Assembly: GCA_013812485.1 (NCBI GenBank)
Contig: JACCTJ010000325.1
Location: forward strand, 1-12,448
Source of the DNA: Thermoleophilaceae bacterium
GTDB taxonomy: Bacteria; Actinomycetota; Thermoleophilia; Solirubrobacterales; Thermoleophilaceae
Direction of reading: 5' to 3'
Length of the DNA: 12,448 bases
Below the pieces are notes generated by a model. It made no database searches, was not told the origin of the DNA, and saw only the letters and a program-made list of their open reading frames with translations. The position numbers were made by a program, and so were the translations under genes. This document shows positions 1-6,293 of this stretch, piece after piece. Position 1 is the first letter of the stretch, and each line of letters starts with the position of its first letter.

Positions 1-869
1 TCATCGTGGCCGAGGCGCTCGAGCGCTACGACACCGTGGGGATCGACTGCGTGGCCATGAACGCCAACGACCTGGTCTGCGTCGGGGCCGAGCCGATCGC
101 GCTGCTCGACTACATCGCCGTCGAGGAAGCCGACCCGGAGATGCTGACCGCGATCGCCGAGGGGCTACGGGCCGGGGCGGAGGCGGCAGGGATCGAGATC
201 CCCGGCGGCGAGCTCGCGCAGCTCCCGGAGCTCGTGCGCGGCCATCCGTCCCCGCGGGGCTTCGACCTCGTGGGCACGTGTGCGGGCATCGTCGCGCTCG
301 ATCGCGTGGTCACCGGCGCCGCAATCGAGCCCGGCGACGCGGTGGTCGGCCTGCCCGCGTCGGGGATCCACTCGAACGGCTTGACCCTGGCCCGCAATGC
401 GTTGCCCGACCTCACCGAGACGCCGCCCGAGCTCGATGGCCGCAGCGTCGGCGAAGAGCTGCTCGTCCCCACGGCGATCTACGTGCGCGCGATCCTGGCC
501 CTGCTCACCGAACCCGAGATCCAGATCCGCGGCCTCGCCCACATCACCGGCGACGGCCTGCTCAACCTGCTCCGGCTCCACGCCGAGATCGGCTACCGGA
601 TCGACGTGCCGCTGCCCGTCCCGCCGATCTTCGACCTGATCGCCGAGCGCTCGGAGACCGACCCCGCCGAGCTTTACGAGGTCTTCAACATGGGCTGCGG
701 CTTCTGCTGCGTCGTCCCCGCCGAGCAGGCCGCGGCCGCCGTGAAACTGCTCGAGGGCTTCTACCCGGGTACCGCCGCGATCGGCTCGGTCACCGCCGAG
801 GCGGGCCTTGTGGAGCTGCCGGGGGTCGGGCTCGCGGGCCGACGCGGGCACGGCTTCGCGCCGGCCTGA
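1..869 (+). CDS. purM: Phosphoribosylformylglycinamidine cyclo-ligase (AIR synthase), 5'-truncated
   Basis: PurM makes aminoimidazole ribonucleotide from FGAM and ATP in the cytoplasm, step five of purine synthesis. The reading frame is already open at the left edge (codons from base 3) and ends with TGA at 867-869. About 288 residues are visible against roughly 345 in the family, so the first 50 or so, including the DGVGTK nucleotide loop, lie outside. Counting from the GTG at base 6, visible family blocks are YDTVGIDCVAMNANDLV (8-24), GAEP (27-30), GGELAQLPE (67-75), SGIHSNG (119-125), HITGDG (179-184) and NMGCGF (228-233). That internal GTG is a valine codon inside a conserved block, not the start. 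HITGDG replaces the commoner HITGGG, a conservative change. The gene faces the next one tail to tail and has no functional link to the cell-wall cluster. The family assignment is firm. Confidence 0.95.
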   Translation, partial: IVAEALERYDTVGIDCVAMNANDLVCVGAEPIALLDYIAVEEADPEMLTAIAEGLRAGAEAAGIEIPGGELAQLPELVRGHPSPRGFDLVGTCAGIVALDRVVTGAAIEPGDAVVGLPASGIHSNGLTLARNALPDLTETPPELDGRSVGEELLVPTAIYVRAILALLTEPEIQIRGLAHITGDGLLNLLRLHAEIGYRIDVPLPVPPIFDLIAERSETDPAELYEVFNMGCGFCCVVPAEQAAAAVKLLEGFYPGTAAIGSVTAEAGLVELPGVGLAGRRGHGFAPA

Positions 870-902
870 GCGGTGCTGGCCCGCACACCCCCCAGCCGCC
901 GG
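870..902. terminator. Possible weak stem-loop between convergent genes
   Basis: This is the 33-bp gap between the purM stop and the stop of the DsbA-like gene. Bases 871-879 can pair with 892-901 (GCTGG with CCAGC, then a one-base bulge and three or four more pairs) around a 12-base loop that includes a run of six C. There is no T tract on either side, so this is not a classical intrinsic terminator. A shared bidirectional hairpin is possible but weakly supported. Confidence 0.2.
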
Positions 903-1784
903 CTAGGCCAACTCCCACAGCTCGCCGCTGAGCACGGGAATGCGCGCCACCCGCCACTCGACGGCGAGACGCCACAGCTCGCTCGCCGCGCGCGGCCGGG
1001 GCAGGTCGCAGACCGCAGCAACCTCGGCCGTCGCCATGCGTCCGAAGCGACCCAGGGCCGCGGGCACGTCGGGTCCTCCGTCCGCGGCCGGGCGAGCACC
1101 CGCCGCGCACGCCGCCGCCGCGATCTCCTCGTAGGGCCGGTAGCCGTAGACCCACCGCCGCGAGCCATCCTCGCCGACCAGGACGAGGGTCGGGAAGGGC
1201 AGCCGCTCGCGGGCGCCCGAGCCCATGACCCGGCCGAGGTCTCGCGCCTCGTCCGGCACCGCGCGCACCTCCTCGAGGTCGGCGCCGAAGGCCTCGACGA
1301 TGGCGTGGGAGCCGAGGTCGATCCGGAAGCGCTCGACGTCCAGGCGAGCTCGTCGTGCCTCCTCGACGAGCGCCTCGGTCGTGTCGAGCTTGCGCCGGAA
1401 GCAGAGGAGGCCCTCGCGGAGCGCGCGCAGGTAGGCGTGGCCGCCGTCGGCGGCCTGCTCGGCCGCGGCCTTGACCGCGAGGCAGGCCGGATAGGTCGAG
1501 CGCAGGGGGCTCTCCCGCCACAGGAGCGGGTCGCACGGCATGTCGCCCTCGGCCGAGACCTCAAGCCAATGGGCCAGCAGCCAGGCGTGCACCCCCCAGC
1601 CGTCAGGCGCGGCCTCGGCAGCATCGCTGCCGCCCGGGGCGCCGTAGTCGCGGGCCAGGCCGCCCATCACGAACGTCCAGCGCAGCTCGTCGCCGAACTC
1701 GGCCATCAGGCGGCGGAGCCTCGGCTCGTAAGCCCACGACCAGGAGCAGGCCGGATCGGTCAGGTAGCGCACGTCGACGGGCAT
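903..1784 (-). CDS. DsbA-family thioredoxin-fold protein with C-S-W-S active-site motif
   Basis: The product is 293 residues. It opens with a beta strand and DPACSWSW (residues 10-17), the position of the DPxCxWC motif in the DsbA/FrnE/SpxH superfamily. A helical insertion follows (about 60-180), then LPFPTLVLV (195-203), which supplies the cis-proline loop (P198). The second active-site cysteine is serine (C13-S-W-S16), so ordinary dithiol oxidase chemistry is unlikely; monothiol chemistry, glutathione-type chemistry or an adaptor role (as for SpxH/YjbH) are alternatives. No signal peptide or membrane segment is seen, so it is probably cytoplasmic. Residues 240-293 form an extra C-terminal segment, basic and helical, that looks like a small winged-helix-type module. 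The ATG at 1784 is chosen because the open frame upstream is only the antisense of the kinase gene and MPVDVRYL begins the fold. A leaderless mRNA is possible. Fold assignment is good; function is unknown. Confidence 0.8.
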   Translation of the reverse strand: MPVDVRYLTDPACSWSWAYEPRLRRLMAEFGDELRWTFVMGGLARDYGAPGGSDAAEAAPDGWGVHAWLLAHWLEVSAEGDMPCDPLLWRESPLRSTYPACLAVKAAAEQAADGGHAYLRALREGLLCFRRKLDTTEALVEEARRARLDVERFRIDLGSHAIVEAFGADLEEVRAVPDEARDLGRVMGSGARERLPFPTLVLVGEDGSRRWVYGYRPYEEIAAAACAAGARPAADGGPDVPAALGRFGRMATAEVAAVCDLPRPRAASELWRLAVEWRVARIPVLSGELWELA

Positions 1785-1805
1785 GACGCGCCAAAATAGA
1801 CCACG
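1785..1805. promoter_or_regulatory. 21-bp divergent promoter region with overlapping -10 elements
   Basis: These 21 bases are all that separates the ATG of the DsbA-like gene from the GTG of the kinase gene. They hold a rare AT-rich patch, CAAAATA (1792-1798). Read rightward, CAAAAT (1792-1797) is followed by exactly eight bases and then GTG. Read leftward, TATTTT (1798 to 1793) is followed by exactly eight bases and then ATG. Each hexamer matches TATAAT at four of six positions, including A2 and T6. The spacing would put both transcription starts at or next to the start codons, meaning leaderless mRNAs, which are common in actinobacteria. No Shine-Dalgarno sequence fits in the gap. No convincing -35 is seen on either side. 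Confidence 0.5.
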
Positions 1806-3272
1806 GTGATAGGCACTCTCCTCAACGGCCGCTTCCGCCTCGACGAGCGCCTCGGCTCGGGCGGGATGTCGACCGTCTACCGCGCCTTCGACGAGACCCT
1901 GGAGCGCTGGGTGGCCATCAAGCTGCTGCACCGCGAGATCTCGGGGGAGGCCGATCAGCTCGAGCGCTTCCGCCGCGAGGCCCGCGCGGTGGCGCGGCTC
2001 TCGAGCCCACACGTGGTCGGCGTGATCGACGCCGGGGAGGATGACGGTCACCCCTACATCGTCTTCGAATGCATCGACGGGGAGACTCTGAAGGAGCGGA
2101 TCCGCCGCCTCGGGCGCCTGCCGGTCGACGAGGCGATCGCCTACGCGATCGAGATCGGGCGAGCGCTCGCCGCTGCGCACGCCTCGAAGCTCGTGCACCG
2201 CGACGTCAAGCCCCAGAACGTCCTGCTCGACAAGGAGGGACGGGCCAAGGTCACCGACTTCGGCATCGCCCGCTCGCTCGAGGCCCAAGGCCTGACCATG
2301 ACCGGTCGCGTACTCGGTACGACCGACTACGTCTCGCCCGAGCAGGCCCTCGGTCACTCGGTCACCGGCCAGTCCGACATCTACTCGCTCGGGATCGTGC
2401 TGTTCGAGATGCTCACCGGCGACGTGCCCCACAAGGCCGACACCCAGGTCGGCGTAGCCATGAAGCACGTGCGCGAGCCGCTCCCCAACGTCCAGGTTCG
2501 CCGCCCCGAGGTCTCCTCGACGCTGGCCGCCGTGGTCGAGCACGCGACCGTCAAGGAGACCGGCAACCGCTACCGCACGATCGACGACATGGTCCACGAC
2601 CTCGAGCAGGCCCTGGCCATCGAGGCCGCGCGCTCGGGCCACACCACCGGCGGCGAGGCGACCTCGGTGCTGCGTCACCTGCCGCCCGACTCCTCCTCCT
2701 ACGCTCCCACACGGCTGCGCCGCCCCGCGCGCTGGCTCGCGACCGCGATGCTGATCGGGGCCGCCGCCGCGGCGGCTCTGGTGGTGCTGGCCAGCCGCAC
2801 CGAGCAGGGGACCACGGGGGACGCCGACCGCGGCCTCCCCGGGCTCGCCCCGGCCACCCTGCTGGCCGCCAACGACTACGACCCGGCGGGCGACAACGAG
2901 GAGCACGCCGACGAGACCGCCCAGGCCATCGACGACAACCGCACGACGTTCTGGAGCACCGAGGGCTACAGGGGCGGGCTCACCAAGGCGGGCGTGGGGC
3001 TCTACGTCGACGCCGGCGGTCCCGTGGCCGCCCGCCGACTCAGCCTCGTCAGCCCCGAGCCCGGCTTCGAGGCGGCGGTCTACGCCGCGGACGACGTGCC
3101 CTCACAGATCGGCGGGTGGACCCGCGTCGCCGCGCCCACCAGGGTCGGGGAGACGGCCCGCATCCGCCTGGACACGCGCGGGCGAGGGTTCCGCAACTAC
3201 CTGATCTGGATCACGCGGCTGCCGGCGGGGCAGAGCCGCGCCTCGATCTCGGAGATCACGCTGCTGCGGTAG
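1806..3272 (+). CDS. Transmembrane Ser/Thr protein kinase with MviN-type (discoidin-like) extracellular domain
   Basis: The product is 488 residues. The kinase domain (about 9-270) appears catalytically complete: glycine loop GSGGMSTV (17-24), VAIK lysine K39, helix-C E58, HRDVKPQN (131-138), DFG (151-153) and VSPEQA (176-181). T164-M-T166 aligns with the paired activation-loop threonines of mycobacterial PknB. One membrane helix (about 310-329) follows a basic stretch. The extracellular part (about 350-488) has no PASTA repeats. It reads DYDPAGDNEEHADETAQAID, then TTFWSTEGYRGG (380-391) and ISEITLLR at the end: a beta-sandwich of the F5/8 type C/galactose-binding kind, closely resembling the C-terminal domain of actinobacterial MviN/MurJ proteins. 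It probably senses a cell-wall or surface ligand; the ligand is unknown. The GTG start gives the standard kinase N-terminus, and no Shine-Dalgarno is present. The gene converges on ddl. Kinase call firm; ectodomain class likely. Confidence 0.93.
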   Translation: MIGTLLNGRFRLDERLGSGGMSTVYRAFDETLERWVAIKLLHREISGEADQLERFRREARAVARLSSPHVVGVIDAGEDDGHPYIVFECIDGETLKERIRRLGRLPVDEAIAYAIEIGRALAAAHASKLVHRDVKPQNVLLDKEGRAKVTDFGIARSLEAQGLTMTGRVLGTTDYVSPEQALGHSVTGQSDIYSLGIVLFEMLTGDVPHKADTQVGVAMKHVREPLPNVQVRRPEVSSTLAAVVEHATVKETGNRYRTIDDMVHDLEQALAIEAARSGHTTGGEATSVLRHLPPDSSSYAPTRLRRPARWLATAMLIGAAAAAALVVLASRTEQGTTGDADRGLPGLAPATLLAANDYDPAGDNEEHADETAQAIDDNRTTFWSTEGYRGGLTKAGVGLYVDAGGPVAARRLSLVSPEPGFEAAVYAADDVPSQIGGWTRVAAPTRVGETARIRLDTRGRGFRNYLIWITRLPAGQSRASISEITLLR

Positions 3273-3308
3273 AGAGAGCGACGCAGCCGTCCGGCCTCGA
3301 CCGCGCAT
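3273..3308. terminator. Convergent gap with a weak hairpin
   Basis: This 36-bp gap lies between the kinase stop and the ddl stop, where two transcripts meet. GCTGCG (3263-3268, overlapping the last kinase codons) can pair with CGCAGC (3282-3287) around a 13-base loop containing AGAGAGAG. No T tract follows in either direction. It may help end transcription but is not a recognisable intrinsic terminator. Confidence 0.2.
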
Positions 3309-4274
3309 TCAGAACCGGTAGCCGCGCACCTGCTCGTAGCGCTCCAGGGCCAGCGCCACCAGCCGGTCGACGAGCTCCGCGTAGGCCATGCCCGAGGCGG
3401 CGAACAGCTTGGCGAAGACGCTCGTGGCGGTGAAGCCGGGCATCGTGTTGAGCTCGTTGACGAGCACGCGGCCGTCATCCTCCACGAAGAAGTCGGCCCG
3501 CGCGAGCCCGGCGCAGCCGGCGCGCCGGTAGGCCTCGACGGCGAGCGAGCGCACCCGCTCGCGGACCTCCGGATCGATCCGCGCCGGCACCACGAGCTCC
3601 ATCCCGCCCGCGGTGTACTTCGCCTCGTAGTCGTACCACTCGGCCTCGAAGGTGACCTCGCCCGGCTCCGAGGCCAGCGGCTCGTCGTTGCCGATCACCG
3701 AGCACTCGGCCTCCAGGCCGTGCGACATGGCCTCGACGATGACGAGCGGATCGTGGGCGAAGGCCACCTCGAGCGCGGCGGGAAGCTCCTCCGCGGTCGA
3801 GACCTTGGAGATCCCGACCGACGAGCCGAGCCGAGCCGGCTTGACGAACACCGGCAGCCCGAGACGCTCGAGCGCGGCGGTGTCGTCGCCCTGGCTCACG
3901 GCGGCGTAGTCGACCTGCGCCACGCCCGCGACCGCCATCCGGTCCTTGAATGCGAGCTTGTCCATGCAGGTGGCCGAGGCCAGCACGCCGGCCCCCACGT
4001 AGGGCACGTCGGCGATCTCGAGCAGCCCCTGCACGGTGCCGTCCTCACCGAAGGGACCATGCAGGACCGGGAAGACCGTGTCGGCGCCGAGCAGGCCGCC
4101 GCCGGGCTCGATCGTCACCGGCAAGCCGTCGTGGCGCCAGCTCCCGTCGCGGGCGACCTCGACCGCCATCGGCTCGTGGCCGGCCTCGGCGAGCCCCCCG
4201 CGCACCGCCTCGCCCGAGGCGAGCGAGACGTCGTGTTCGCTCGAGCGTCCTCCCGCGAGGACGGCGACCCTCAC
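3309..4274 (-). CDS. ddl: D-alanine--D-alanine ligase
   Basis: This cytoplasmic ATP-grasp enzyme joins two D-alanines for the peptidoglycan pentapeptide. The product is 321 residues, close to the usual 300-370. Visible motifs are VAVLAGGRSSEHDVSLASG (3-21, with E13 at the position of the substrate-binding Glu), HGPFGEDG (72-79), the ATP-site KPARLGSSVGISK (145-157), the omega loop YDYEAKYT with Y220, which favours D-Ala over D-lactate, and NELNTMPG (273-280). The tyrosine argues against a VanA-type ligase. The GTG start at 4274 gives the family N-terminus; the open frame continues upstream without homology. The start lies 58 bp after the pknB stop, the widest gap in the operon, and has only a poor Shine-Dalgarno. 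It is the last gene of the minus-strand operon, so substrate supply is placed with the polymerase and its regulators. Confidence 0.95.
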   Translation of the reverse strand: MRVAVLAGGRSSEHDVSLASGEAVRGGLAEAGHEPMAVEVARDGSWRHDGLPVTIEPGGGLLGADTVFPVLHGPFGEDGTVQGLLEIADVPYVGAGVLASATCMDKLAFKDRMAVAGVAQVDYAAVSQGDDTAALERLGLPVFVKPARLGSSVGISKVSTAEELPAALEVAFAHDPLVIVEAMSHGLEAECSVIGNDEPLASEPGEVTFEAEWYDYEAKYTAGGMELVVPARIDPEVRERVRSLAVEAYRRAGCAGLARADFFVEDDGRVLVNELNTMPGFTATSVFAKLFAASGMAYAELVDRLVALALERYEQVRGYRF

Positions 4275-4332
4275 GCCCCGTTCGAACCAGTCCCCGTCCT
4301 CGGTCTTCTTGCCCGGCAGCTCTCCAGTTCGA

Positions 4333-6285
4333 TCACCCCGTCTCAGACGCTCGATCGACTTGGTCGCCGTCGCCAGGGTCGATGACCTTGCGCGCCTCGC
4401 CCACGACAATCGTGATCGTCGAGCCCTCGCGACGCTCGGCGCCCGCACCCGGCGCCTGGTCGACCACGATGCCCTCGCGATCCTCGTCCCCGACCGGGCG
4501 CGTCGTCCGCGCCACGCCGAAGCCGGCGGCCCGCAGACGCGAGCTCGCCGCTCCGGGCGAGAGCCCGACGACCCCGGGCACCGTGGTCCGCGCGTCCTCT
4601 GGCGGCGGCCTGTCGGGGCCGGGAGGACGGGGCTCGGGAGGGGCGGGGGCGGCCCTCATTTTGTCGGGGCCGGTGGAGACCTCGATCGAGACCGCGGCGC
4701 CCTCCTCGACCGTTGCACCGCCGTCGGGGCTCTGGGACAGAACCTCGTCCTCGGACTCCTCCGAACGCCTGCGCTCGACGATCACCCCGAGCCCTTGGGC
4801 CTCGAGCGCGGACTCGGCCGAGGATCGAGTCAGCCCGACCACGCGCGGGACCTCGACCTCGCGCGGCCCGGAGGAGATGAGCAGGCGCACGCGTTCGCCG
4901 ACCTCGACCTCCGTCCCCGCGGGCGGCCGCGTGCCTATTGCCCGGCCGGAGGCGACGTCCGCCGACGATCTCTCCTCGGTCTCGACCCGGAAGCTGGCCT
5001 CGGTCAGCTCGCGGACCGCTGCGCGCTCCCTCTCGCCCATCACCGTGGGGATCGTGCGCTCGGCCGGGCCCGTCGAGGCCACGAGCGTGACCGTCGAGCC
5101 CTCGTCGGCCTCGCGCCCCGGGCTGGGTCGCTGAGCGAGGATCCTTCCCTCCGGCGCGCGGTCGGTTCGGGCTTCCACGCGGACCCGGAACCCGGCACGC
5201 TTGATGGTCGCCGTGGCGCGGTCGACGTCCTGGCCGACGACCCGCGGTACCTGGGCCTGAGCCGTGAAGAGCAGCGCCGCCAGGCCCACGCCGAGCAGGG
5301 CGAGGGCGAGCAGTCCGAGCACGAGCCAGGGCCAGCGCCGGCGCCGGCGCTCGTCCTCCTCGTCGGCCAGGAGGGCCGGACCGTAGGCGATCGCGCCCGC
5401 CACCGGGACGATCGCTCCTGCGGGGAGCACGGTGCCGCGCCCGTCCTCTCCGGCGACGATGCGCTCCCGGGCGGCGCGCAGGTCGGCGGCGAGGTCGGCC
5501 GCGCTCTCGTATCGGTCGGCCGGGTCCTTGGCCAGCGCCCGCATGACCACGGCCTCGAGGGCGGGATGGACGTCGGGGCGCAGCGTCGAGGGCGGCTCGG
5601 GTAGCTCGGTCAGGTGCTTGAGGGCGATCGTCACCGCGCTCTCGGCCTCGAAGGGCACCCGTCCGGTGAGCATCTCGTAGAGCACGATGCCGATCGAGTA
5701 GACGTCGGAGCTCGCGGTCACGGCGTGTCCTTCCGCCTGCTCGGGCGAGAGGTACTGGGCGGTGCCCATGATCGAGCCGGTCTCGGTCATCTCCGAGGCC
5801 CCGGCGCGCGCGATCCCGAAGTCCGTGACCTTGAGCTCGTCGTCGGTGCCGACGATGACGTTGTGGGGCTTGAGGTCGCGGTGGATGACGCCGTGCTCGT
5901 GGGCGAAGTGCGCGGCCTCGACGATCTGGAGGCCGAGGGCGACCACCCGCTGCTGGTCGATCGGGGCCTCCTCCACGATCAGGTCCTTGAGCGTGCGACC
6001 CTCGAGGCGCTCCATGGCGATGTAGTAGGTGCCGTCGTGCTCGCCGCGGTCGTAGACGCTGACCACGTGCGGGTGCTGAAGCCGCGCCGCGGCCGAGGCC
6101 TCGCGGCGGAAGCGCTCGACGAACTGGTTGTCGCGCGAGAAGCGGCGGTGCAGCAGCTTGATCGCGACGTCGCGCCCGAGGTGGGTGTCCTCGGCCTCGT
6201 AGACGTCGGCCATACCGCCCGAGCCGATGCGGTCGCGCACGCGGTAGCGCCCGTCGACCAGCGTGTTCTCGGCGACCTCGGTCAT
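4333..6285 (-). CDS. pknB: PASTA-domain transmembrane Ser/Thr protein kinase (PknB type)
   Basis: The product is 650 residues. The kinase domain (about 14-275) has GSGGMADV (21-28), K43, E62, HRDLKPHN (135-142), DFG (155-157), the activation-loop pair T167-E-T169 and GTAQYLSPEQA (174-184), the last identical to mycobacterial PknB. A juxtamembrane linker ends in an Arg cluster (313-317), then one membrane helix (318-340). Outside are four PASTA repeats: about 345-407, 411-474, 478-540, then a Pro-rich linker (544-565) and the fourth at 568-630. PASTA domains bind muropeptides or lipid II and couple kinase activity to wall synthesis. The ATG at 6285 is preceded by AGGTG (6295-6291) with a five-base spacer and lies 8 bp after the pbpA stop; a longer open frame upstream is antisense-like and lacks homology. 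There is no separate pknA. Assignment is very secure. Confidence 0.97.
   Translation of the reverse strand: MTEVAENTLVDGRYRVRDRIGSGGMADVYEAEDTHLGRDVAIKLLHRRFSRDNQFVERFRREASAAARLQHPHVVSVYDRGEHDGTYYIAMERLEGRTLKDLIVEEAPIDQQRVVALGLQIVEAAHFAHEHGVIHRDLKPHNVIVGTDDELKVTDFGIARAGASEMTETGSIMGTAQYLSPEQAEGHAVTASSDVYSIGIVLYEMLTGRVPFEAESAVTIALKHLTELPEPPSTLRPDVHPALEAVVMRALAKDPADRYESAADLAADLRAARERIVAGEDGRGTVLPAGAIVPVAGAIAYGPALLADEEDERRRRRWPWLVLGLLALALLGVGLAALLFTAQAQVPRVVGQDVDRATATIKRAGFRVRVEARTDRAPEGRILAQRPSPGREADEGSTVTLVASTGPAERTIPTVMGERERAAVRELTEASFRVETEERSSADVASGRAIGTRPPAGTEVEVGERVRLLISSGPREVEVPRVVGLTRSSAESALEAQGLGVIVERRRSEESEDEVLSQSPDGGATVEEGAAVSIEVSTGPDKMRAAPAPPEPRPPGPDRPPPEDARTTVPGVVGLSPGAASSRLRAAGFGVARTTRPVGDEDREGIVVDQAPGAGAERREGSTITIVVGEARKVIDPGDGDQVDRASETG
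4615..4649 (+). other. Potential G-quadruplex motif inside pknB (template strand)
   Basis: On the plus strand, six runs of three or more G occur in 35 bases (4615-4618, 4621-4623, 4629-4632, 4636-4638, 4640-4643, 4645-4649), separated by loops of 2, 5, 3, 1 and 1 bases. This fits the G3+N1-7 rule with runs to spare. It is the template strand for pknB, so only DNA, not the mRNA, could fold. The runs are the complement of proline codons in the linker before PASTA 4, so protein composition alone may explain them. Confidence 0.4.
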
Positions 6286-6293
6286 CTCAGCAC

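Noticed and set aside
1785..2906. A long minus-strand open frame antisense to the kinase gene, continuous with the DsbA-like gene and giving a 667-residue protein
   Set aside because: It has no recognisable family, mirrors the kinase codons and is rich in Val/Gly/Arg/Asp as expected from antisense of GC-rich coding sequence. The DsbA fold starts cleanly at the ATG at 1784.
4280..4333. GTTCGAAC and GTTCGAT in the pknB-ddl gap, resembling halves of the actinobacterial SOS box
   Set aside because: The LexA site needs the two half-sites about four bases apart. Here they are roughly 40 bases apart, and no SOS function is expected for ddl.
4275..4448. N-terminal extension of ddl into the pknB end
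   Set aside because: The 58 extra residues are not Ddl-like. The family N-terminus (VAVLAGG) starts right after the GTG at 4274.
4588..4665. The proline-rich stretch of pknB as a frameshift or foreign insertion
   Set aside because: The frame is continuous, the base composition matches its surroundings and PASTA 4 resumes in frame, so it is a normal linker.
4036..5604. A 522-residue plus-strand open frame antisense to ddl and pknB
   Set aside because: The opposite strand has unmistakable Ddl and PASTA-kinase motifs throughout. The plus-strand translation is Arg/Pro/Gly-rich with no domain signature; stops are rare in any frame at this GC content.
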